Of a stretch of DNA of 12,098 nt, positions 6,306 through 12,098 are shown one piece after another (position 1 is the stretch's first letter; each line of letters opens with the position of its first letter). Source of the DNA: Isohypsibius dastychi (taxonomy: Eukaryota; Tardigrada; Eutardigrada; Parachela; Isohypsibiidae); contig JAQIWT010001168.1 of assembly GCA_034696485.1 (NCBI GenBank), positions 1 through 12,098 on the forward strand, in the 5' to 3' direction. Position numbers and translations under genes: made by a program. Below the pieces are notes generated by a model. The model had not been told where the DNA came from, did no database searches, and worked only from the letters and a program-made list of their open reading frames with translations.

Positions 6306-9300
6306 CTGCAAACAAAATAAAAGTTGTTAAATCGTCACGAGTGCACTGATTTATTCACGCACCCAAATACAATCAAAAGTTCTTGTTTATACGCAGGAAG
6401 AAAATCCCGTTAATTTCTCTAATGAATTTGAGAATTATCAAAGATCAAACTACGGTCAGACTCGGAAACGCGGTTACAAACTAAGAACCCTTTCAACAGC
6501 AAGATTCAGCGTCTTTAGTACTCCGGCATATCAGAAACTGTTGCAGTTGCTGCTATGTAATACTTGAAAATGTTCAAAATCAAGTGGGGATGAATTTCGG
6601 ATAAAAAGGCTGAATTAGGCATAATCAATCAAGTTATTTTTGGACCAAAACCTGCGCATCCGAGTAAGTTTTCCACAACTATCTTACCGTTTCCATAATT
6701 CGATTCCATTCCGATATAATTTGGCATCTTCCCATTCTGCATACCATGCAGATTATTCTCTTGCAATGCTTTATTCGAATATCCGTCACCATAGAATCCC
6801 GTTCCATTACTATGGCTTCCGGTCGTCGCCAGCGTCGAAGTAGACGTCTTGACCGCTTTGACCGGCGCTCGGTGGATTCGTTTTCGGCAGAAACAAAACA
6901 TGGCGACACAAAGTAGGAAAAGAACGACGAGGACAATGACGATTGGGAGGATGATGTCAAGACGAGCTTCAGCGGTGGAAGATTGGAGCAGAATAGTCTG
7001 ATCATCAACAGCTGGACCACAGACATCTTGGGCTTCAATCAGGCAGAACTGAACTTGAACATGGAGATCTGAGTTGGACGGACCAGGAACTCGGAAAACA
7101 CCTTGATTGGAAAACGGGAAACAACGCGCCACGATATTCCATGCATCATTCCCGCGACGGGTTGAAACGGTTGAACACAGGTTCAAACTCTGGAAAACGA
7201 AGAAAAAAAAATAACTGGAAGGAAGTAAAATTGAAGTGAAAGTAAAATAAATAAAAATACTCTCTGGCGTTTTTGATCTCTGGTTATTTCTTGTGGCGAG
7301 TTATTACCTTTCCAACATCCGGTGAACCAAAGGTCACCATTCCAGTGGGCGCATCAAACTTCAGCTGCGACGGTCTGGGGATATCCTCCGGCAGGATCGG
7401 TTTAACCGGAGTTCGGACATCCAGATTCTCTCCACTATCCCGGCTTCTTCCTTTCCGATTCTCAGATCGCAACCGGAAATTGTAGTTGCTAGTCGGCGCC
7501 AGATTCCCAACCCGAAATTCGGAGACATCTTCTTGCACGGGAATCTCAATAACTCCCCCATCCGACTTCCGCATCAAAATAGAGAACTTTTGCGGATATC
7601 CCCCATCAAACCCAGAATCCAAAGTCAGAGTCACCGCATTATACGCCAAGTCTTTTTGCTTAAGATTTCGAGGCTCATCTGGTACGCTGGTTGGGACGAG
7701 TGACAGATTGAGGACAGCTTCGCCGATCAAGTTGGTTGCAGTGCAGCGATAATCGCCCAGGTCATTATGTCCGGTATAATCGATCACCAACACGCTTTTA
7801 TAGATCTCCTCGTCGTTTGTATTCTGAGTTGGTTCGACTTTCAGATGGCCGGTTGAAGAAGTAACCGGTTGGCCGTTGCGAGTCCAGCTTATTTGAGGAG
7901 GGGGACGACTTTCAACGAAACATTCCAGTTTTGTGCTGGTTGCTGATCCATCTGCTGGCGGAAGGTTGGCAGCAACTTTGGTGTAACGATTACGAAAAAC
8001 GGGCTTATCTGAAAAATGGAAAAATATCAGTAAAATTTTCAAAGGTCCAAAATGAGCTGTTTTCAAATACATAATATTCTCGCCAGCCTTGTATCAGCGA
8101 ATAGAAATGTACAAGACATTCACACCTCTACAGCGACTTACACTGGATCAGAATGTGCGTTTCTTGATTTATGGGTAGGCCGGCATCGTTGAATGCTTGA
8201 CAAGTGTAGCGACCTCTATCAGTCCGCTGAAGAGTATTATTCGCTGAGAAGAGATCTGTTCTGGAGGGTCCTTCGAATTTCAGCTCACTTCGCACAACGA
8301 AAGAATGCCTGCAACCGAACAATCATTTAAACAATACTATTACTAATGAACGACAAAAAAATCGAAAAACTATTGGTAAAAATAATGTTTAACTAACAGA
8401 GTGACTAAAAATTCAAAACATTTAGAAATGGAATAGATTTGCTTCAACGAATTCTGCAGAATGTGAGGTCTCAAAAAGCGTTAGAGCATATGAATTTGAA
8501 TACGTGAAAACATGGAAATCGTCCATGGTTCTACAGGCATTATTCAGGTGACAACATAGACTAATGGTTACCCCAAACAACCATTTTCAAAACAGAGTTG
8601 TTACAAATCTTACCGGTCAATCGAGGAAGGACCATCCGTAACAATCCTATAAGCGCGGTCATCTTTCATCAGTTCAATTCCATCTTTCATCCACTTGAAT
8701 TGCGGTGCGGGTCGTCCGCGAGCGGAACAGGAAAGACTCAAGGGACTTTCCGAAATCTGCTTAATGATATCCGTCTTGAAATTATTATCCGGAGTCCAAG
8801 ATACTCGTTCGTTGACTTCCAAATGGAATACTTTAGAAACTCCTTCACCGACTGAATTATACGGTGTGCATTCATAATCCCCGATATCATCCAGTTTAGC
8901 ATCGCTAATGTTGAAGAACGAACCGGAAGACTGGATTGAAGAGTCAAGTTTACGCCATTTGAAACGAGCTTCCGGAAGTCCGAGATCTGCTGCGTTGCAA
9001 CGAAGGGAAACTGGGCCCCCGACCAGGGTGTTTGCGATCATGGATTCCACGTTTGCCTGACCTGGTCGATCTGGAAAACAAAAAAATTGAACATCGAGAC
9101 AATCCGGAATCTTCAAATAAGTGAAGAGTAATTTTCAAATCAAGGTTATTTTTACACCTCTTCCCGATTAACATGATCAACTGCAAGCCTGTAAAAATTC
9201 TGTTTCACAACAAAAACCACAATAAAAAAAATCACCCAAAAAAACGTTACAGAAAAACGCAAACATCAATTTCTCCGGTATTTCCGGTTGGAATTTAATC

Positions 9301-11694
9301 TTGAAATGTTCCCAACCATCCAGTATACAACGACTATCAGTGAAAAGTTTCTTACATTGAACTTCGATGCGGCCACTGCCGCGTCCTTCCCGTGTAACCT
9401 GTGCACCTCCCGTCGACGGTACAAATCGCGTTTTGGCCACACATTCATAATCCCAACATCCTTCCGCTGAACATCACTCAAACTCAATATTTCCGTCGAA
9501 GCGATCTTAACTCCAGCCGAATTATACCATTCCACCACTTCCGCTTTCGGATTACTATCAACCACACACCTCAAACTCCCACTGCCGCCTTCCGGAAGCT
9601 GAACAACTGGCGGGTGGACAGCAACAACTGGGTTGTAGTAGACATCCAATTTGATATCCCCGACTTGTTCTCCCGCGATTCCATTAGACGCGACGCAGCT
9701 GTAAGTTCCGGCGGAATCGCGAGTCACCGACTTTTGCGGGAAGGTATAGTTGTACGAGTTCTGAGCAAAAAGCTGGTTGTTCTTTCGCCATGATGGAAGG
9801 GAGACCGGTGGATTGGCATCAACGGCGCAGGTAAAGATGACTTCGGAACCACTTTCAACTGCGAGAACACCGGAAGAATCTTTGGCGGAAACTCGGGGCT
9901 TATCTGCGAAATGAATAAATTAAATTACATTTTGGAACCCACATGGTTGGCTCAATACGTTGCTTTAAATTAGAGTAGAAATATTACACCAAATGCACAT
10001 AAAAATTCAGAAATTCTGAAAGTGGCGAGAGAACGGGAAAAACATTCATCAGAATGAGACCAGATGAAATGTCGGGAAGTCATTTTTAAATCATGTCAGT
10101 TTAGGTTCGAGCAACGTCCGTCAAACTGCTTATTGATATGCCGTGAAATTCTGGCGGGAAACGTTCCACTATCCTACAGTCTTGCTGGACACTACATATT
10201 TTCTCGGAAAATCAGAAAAAACATTTCTTAATATTGCTCGGACGTACATTTGACATCGAGCGGAGCGAGGACTTTTTGGAACGGTTGTGCGATGGCATCA
10301 TTCTTGACCACACAAGTGTAAACAGCTCGGTTATGATCCTTGGTCAATTTGTCAATAAGCAATTCGGCTTTTGTGATATCATGACGATTGCGGGCGGCGG
10401 AATAACTGCTGGCCACCAGAGCTCCATTCCTCATCCAAGTGACTTGAGGCGGTGGATTTCCATCTCGGCTGGAGCATGTCATAACTAGTCTCTGGTCTTC
10501 ACGAAGATTCTCCGGTAAATCCGAAAATTCCACTTGAGGCGCCACTGGCTCATCTGTAAAGAAAATCTAACCGGTTTTGGAAATGAGCAACAATTTTTAA
10601 CCGAACAAGAGAAACGATTATTATTGGACTAAAAGTGCTTTGTAAAAATCAATAAAATTTCTGCGATAGTTTAGCTAATAAAGACTGAAAGGATTTGACC
10701 GTTTATTGGCTCTTATTCGATTCAACAGGTGACTTTTAGCTCAGAAAGTTTTACTCATCTCTTTCTTTACTTCATCGTTAAATATTCCGATCTTATCAAG
10801 TTGGAAGGAAAATGAAATGCCACATGGATGGAATGTGGATTATGAAGATTGTTATGGATAAGCAAAGTGTTTAAAATGAGCAAAACAAGAAACAAGGGTG
10901 TTGCTTGTAATTTGCCGAGTTTAACTCAGAAAAAACAAATGTATGAAAACTATTCACATTCCCGAAAATGCCAGAGAGAAATACAACGTTTATTTAATAT
11001 ATATAAAGAAGAAAGAATAACAACCAACAAAAATAATTCGCAAGGTTCTCAACTGGATTGAGAAAGGGCTGAAAAAAATTCACGTTTGAAAAACCAGTTG
11101 ACAAACGAATTCTCAATCGAGGGAAAAGTCAGCAAAATTATCGAAAGCTCAGTTCTTGAAAAATACCAGATACTCCATTTTCCAAAACTTCAAAATACAG
11201 ATATTGTATTTACTTTTTCGCTACACATCCTCATAAAACAACACGCTAAAAAGAACTTCCAAAAGAAGCTCCAAAATTCTGAATCCCTTACATTTAACGT
11301 AAAGATGGAATGGTTTTGATCGCAGACTCTTCGTTTTCCCGTTTCTCAAACGCCGGAATATTGACTTTGCAGAAATAATCCCCGTCATGAAAATCATACG
11401 TCACATTCGCGATCCTGACATTGAATTCTCCCTTCCGAATATCTCCAACCAATGCCATATTATCCGGTTGAACAATCCACGGTGGCGAGCCGGAAGTCAC
11501 CAAAATTCCCTCCTGATCCAGGCTAGTTTTTCTAAATCTCCACTGAAACATCACCGGATTCGCAGTCTGTCCATTTGATAAAATCCGCCGCGATTAATTT
11601 TGGTATTTCAAAACTGCTCAACCAATATATCCTGCAGGAAGCTCGGAAGCTGATAAGAAGTTATCCTGTTGTTGCGAATAGACGACTTGGACAA
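5905..11694 (-). CDS. ed: Echinoid-like Ig/FN3 cell-adhesion receptor (copy B), eight exons, possibly disabled
   Basis: Single-pass adhesion receptor of the Echinoid / Friend-of-Echinoid family. In insects these act at adherens junctions as homophilic and heterophilic adhesion molecules, modulate EGFR and Notch signalling, and bind PDZ proteins such as Canoe and Bazooka. Proposed exons in transcript order: 11292-11694, 10248-10553, 9356-9903, 8614-9070, 8142-8308, 7308-8008, 6688-7189, 5905-6305. Every internal exon edge has an AG acceptor and GT donor on the minus strand, and phases agree. Domains: seven Ig, two FN3-like, one TM helix, and a tail ending EIIV, matching the Drosophila protein. 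The signal-peptide exon is not identified and may lie beyond the window. Two exons are broken: Ig3/4 is one base short, and Ig1 carries stops and a frameshift. The gene is either recently dead, transcribed from another start, or affected by sequence errors. Family assignment is firm; ed versus fred cannot be separated here. Confidence 0.85.
6306..6687 (-). other. Intron between TM exon and tail exon of copy B
   Basis: 382-nt phase-1 intron, GTAAGA...TTTGCAG. No motif or nested gene seen. Confidence 0.85.
6688..7189 (-). CDS. ed: Copy B exon: second FN3-like segment, transmembrane helix, juxtamembrane tail
   Basis: The exon opens after ttttccag (AG at 7190-7191) in phase 0 and ends in phase 1 at a GTAAGA donor (GT at 6686-6687). 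The first part, about 75 residues, completes a divergent FN3-like unit begun in the previous exon, with paired Cys at NLCSTV and VARCFPF and a further QFCLIEAQDVCGP segment. A strong hydrophobic helix follows at about 6887-6955 (IILPIVIVLVVLFLLCVAMF). The stop-transfer signal CRKRIHR and the first cytoplasmic residues come next, including GFYGDGYSNKAL. There is no frameshift. The whole exon is missing from copy A, so copy A has no membrane anchor. Confidence 0.92.
7308..8008 (-). CDS. ed: Copy B exon: Ig7 plus first FN3 domain
   Basis: At 701 nt this is the longest exon. The acceptor is tttttcag (AG at 8009-8010) and the donor GTAATA (GT at 7306-7307). It enters in phase 1 and leaves in phase 0. 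The N-terminal half is an Ig domain with the B-strand Cys in TKLECFVES, the core Trp in ISWTRNG and the F-strand Cys in LGDYRCTATN. A complete FN3 domain follows, beginning at VPDEPRNL, with NAVTLTLDSG on the B strand and YNFRLRSENRKGRS on the F-G strands. A linker, VKPILPEDIPRPSQL, leads into the second FN3-like unit. The frame is open throughout. There is no counterpart in copy A. Confidence 0.93.
8142..8308 (-). CDS. ed: Copy B exon: second half of Ig6
   Basis: Short 167-nt exon with acceptor ggttgcag (AG at 8309-8310) and donor GTAAGT (GT at 8140-8141). It enters in phase 2, so the split Arg codon CG|G is restored from the previous exon, and leaves in phase 1 (T|AT gives Tyr). It carries the C'-to-G strands of Ig6, with the F-strand signature DRGRYTCQAFNDAG and the G strand ETHILIQY. 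The intron splits one Ig domain, unlike the other Ig exon borders, which fall between domains. It is absent from copy A. Confidence 0.9.
8309..8613 (-). other. Intron splitting Ig6 of copy B
   Basis: 305-nt phase-2 intron, GTAAGA...GGTTGCAG. Its donor side is the edge of duplicated block 2; the rest has no copy A counterpart. Nothing else seen in it. Confidence 0.85.
8614..9070 (-). CDS. ed: Copy B exon: Ig5 and first half of Ig6
   Basis: 457-nt exon with acceptor tgttttccag (AG at 9071-9072) and donor GTAAGA (GT at 8612-8613). It enters in phase 1 and leaves in phase 2. Ig5 has the B-strand Cys in VSLRCNAAD, Trp in RFKWRKLD and the F-strand Cys in DIGDYECTPYN. Ig6 begins around ERVSWTPDNN, with Cys in LSLSCSARG and Trp in QFKWMKDG. 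The copy A equivalent (560-1016) has exactly the same length. I count about 30 base differences between them but only four amino-acid changes: His/Arg, Pro/Ser, Asn/Asp and Ile/Val. Confidence 0.94.
9356..9903 (-). CDS. ed: Copy B exon: Ig3 and Ig4, with a 1-nt frameshift
   Basis: Exon of 548 nt with acceptor tttcgcag (AG at 9904-9905) and donor GTAAGA (GT at 9354-9355), phase 1 at both ends. Ig3 has Cys in VIFTCAVDAN, Trp in LPSWRKNNQ and Cys in AGTYSCVASN. Ig4 follows YYNPVVAVHPP, with Cys in SLRCVVDSN and Trp in VVEWYNSAG. Near 9449-9452 one base is missing relative to copy A, in the Asn codon of the F strand (copy A reads DVGNYECVAK). The frame therefore runs off into DVGIMNVWPK. A phase-1/phase-1 exon should be a multiple of three; 548 is one short of that. 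Copy A lacks one base at a different place in the same exon. Recent mutation or base-calling error. Confidence 0.88.
9904..10247 (-). other. Intron between Ig2 and Ig3 of copy B
   Basis: 344-nt phase-1 intron, GTACGT...TTTCGCAG. Similarity to copy A is lost within about ten bases of the acceptor. No gene seen. Confidence 0.85.
10248..10553 (-). CDS. ed: Copy B exon: Ig2
   Basis: A 306-nt symmetrical (1-1) exon encoding one Ig domain. The acceptor is tctttacag (AG at 10554-10555) and the donor GTACGT (GT at 10246-10247). Key residues are the B-strand Cys in LVMTCSSRDG, Trp in VTWMRNG, the acidic L.D position in LLIDKLTKDH and the F-strand Cys in AVYTCVVKND. The last split codon T|AT gives Tyr, producing DVKY-KPRV at the boundary to Ig3. 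The frame is intact. No homologous exon exists at the corresponding place in copy A (1903-2390). Confidence 0.92.
10554..11291 (-). other. Intron between Ig1 and Ig2 of copy B
   Basis: 738-nt phase-1 intron, GTAAGG...TCTTTACAG, the longest in the gene. The part from 10780 up is duplicated in copy A. The open plus-strand frames here are A/N/K-rich and carry no family motif. Confidence 0.8.
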
Positions 11695-12053
11695 CTGTTG
11701 AGAGAAAACACGAGTCATTAATAATCATTAGAACAAGCGGGACAAATCGACTGCTGGATGGCATCATCGAGTACCGTAAAACGCTTTCGATAGAGAAATA
11801 ACCATGAAATTTGGTACCATCATCACCAAAAACAAGAGGAACGGGAGAAAACGACAGGAAGTATCGGCAATCAGCAGCCGAGATCACTCTCGCTTTTGTG
11901 AACAAATATTCATGAACAGTTTCAAATTGCGGGTTACAAATCTCAAAATTTTAATGAGATTTGTGATCTCAGAATTCGGAATTCTAAAACTTCGTGGAAT
12001 CGACAAGAACGGACGAGGGGTATGGAGCAAAGTCAACCCCTTGAACAATCCTC
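10780..12053. repeat. Duplicated block 3, copy B
   Basis: Partner of 2390-3677. It includes most of the 738-nt intron after the Ig1 exon, the Ig1 exon and the upstream region. Beyond the right end the two copies share only a poly-G tract. Confidence 0.88.
11292..11694 (-). pseudogene. ed: Copy B exon for Ig1 (most N-terminal Ig seen), disrupted
   Basis: The boundaries are inferred from the acceptor ttctctcaacag (AG at 11695-11696) and donor GTAAGG (GT at 11290-11291). Recognisable Ig parts are MFQWRFRKT (core Trp), GSPPWIVQPDN, GEFNVRIANVTY and the F strand DGDYFCKVN. The B-strand Cys is lost: the codon that is TGC in copy A reads TAC at 11603-11605. An in-frame TAA follows at 11594-11596. 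Reading VYSQQQDNFLSAS from the acceptor meets TGA after AGYIG. Near the 3' end a net +1 shift relative to copy A (around 11330) brings TAA at 11294-11296, two bases before the donor. In the alternative frame the G strand would read KPFHLYVKY. The exon cannot encode a normal Ig1 as given. Confidence 0.7.
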
Positions 12054-12081
12054 TTACATTACCGTAATTACCGAATTAGTA
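11695..12081. other. Upstream flank of echinoid copy B, no confident exon
   Basis: Homologous to 3344-3677 up to 12053. A hydrophobic frame on the minus strand (SSSRFVPLVLMII, upstream of the Ig1 acceptor) resembles a poor signal peptide. The same position in copy A has a stop, and a strong acceptor cuts through the frame, so it is more likely intron. The true first exon is not found. Confidence 0.5.
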
Positions 12082-12098
12082 GGGGGGGGGGGGGGGGG
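12082..12098. repeat. Poly-G tract (at least 17 G) at the window end
   Basis: Run of 17 G reaching the last base of the window. It lies 28 nt after the end of block 3 in copy B, so both duplicated blocks have poly-G at their right border. The run may continue beyond the window or mark a contig end. Confidence 0.93.

Larger units (their letters stand above)
8604..9911. repeat. Duplicated block 2, copy B
   Basis: Partner of 550-1910. It starts at the donor of the Ig6a exon and ends just past the acceptor of the Ig3/4 exon. Both block ends therefore lie in introns next to exon borders. Confidence 0.88.

Noticed and set aside
10849-11319. Two plus-strand ORFs rich in Lys, Asn and Gln within the Ig1-Ig2 intron.
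   Set aside because: Compositional artefact of A-rich intron sequence; no motif and no conserved frame in copy A.
11618-11905. Minus-strand ORF with a hydrophobic stretch as a possible signal-peptide exon of copy B.
   Set aside because: A strong splice acceptor at 11695-11696 lies inside it, the hydrophobic run is interrupted by Asn-Asp, and copy A has a stop at the equivalent place.
11804-12067. Plus-strand ORF of 87 codons upstream of copy B.
   Set aside because: No family motif; the homologous stretch in copy A does not keep it as an evident gene, and it lies antisense to probable intron or promoter.
1-12098. Mobile-element origin of the repeated blocks.
   Set aside because: No terminal inverted repeats, target-site duplications, reverse transcriptase or transposase motifs; the repeats are collinear gene segments with introns.
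1-12098. Retrocopy origin of copy A.
   Set aside because: Copy A keeps introns and upstream flank, and no poly-A tail marks its 3' end.

Overview
The window is eukaryotic genomic DNA from an invertebrate animal, most likely an ecdysozoan (arthropod or near relative). The reasons are GT-AG introns (58 to about 740 nt), phase-1 immunoglobulin exons, an Echinoid-type adhesion receptor and a MATH-BTB gene of the kind that is expanded in several ecdysozoan groups. The species cannot be named from the sequence. No tRNA, rRNA, CRISPR or bacterial-style operon was seen.

Right half, minus strand (about 5905-11694): 'copy B', an Echinoid-like cell-adhesion gene in eight recognisable exons. Read 5' to 3' it encodes Ig1, Ig2, Ig3+Ig4, Ig5+first half of Ig6, second half of Ig6, Ig7+FN3, a second FN3-like segment with one transmembrane helix, and a cytoplasmic tail ending in the PDZ ligand EIIV. 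Seven Ig domains, two FN3 units, one TM helix and EIIV is the Drosophila Echinoid plan. Six of the eight exons are open and phase-compatible. The Ig3/4 exon has a 1-nt frameshift, and the Ig1 exon is damaged (stops, lost Cys, frameshift).

Left part, minus strand (291-3343): 'copy A', a duplicated and eroded version of the same gene. It keeps Ig1, Ig3/4 and Ig5/6a exons and the last codons of the tail. It lacks the Ig2 exon and everything between Ig6a and the last 20 or so tail residues. Its Ig3/4 exon has its own, different 1-nt frameshift. Three homologous blocks tie A to B: 1-351 with 5611-5965, 550-1910 with 8604-9911, and 2390-3677 with 10780-12053.

Between the copies, plus strand (3821-4979): a complete two-exon MATH-BTB (SPOP-like) gene of 366 codons, predicted to be a CUL3 substrate adaptor. 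It is head-to-head with copy A and tail-to-tail with copy B. A poly-G tract follows the right border of each duplicated block (3684-3694, and 12082 to the window end).

Main interpretation: a tandem segmental duplication of an echinoid-type gene. In the one exon compared base by base, 26 of 30 A/B differences are silent, so both copies were constrained for most of their divergence. The frameshifts in both copies are therefore either very recent decay or unpolished-assembly indels; which of these is the key question. The receptor and the MATH-BTB protein have no evident shared pathway; their proximity may be only genomic.
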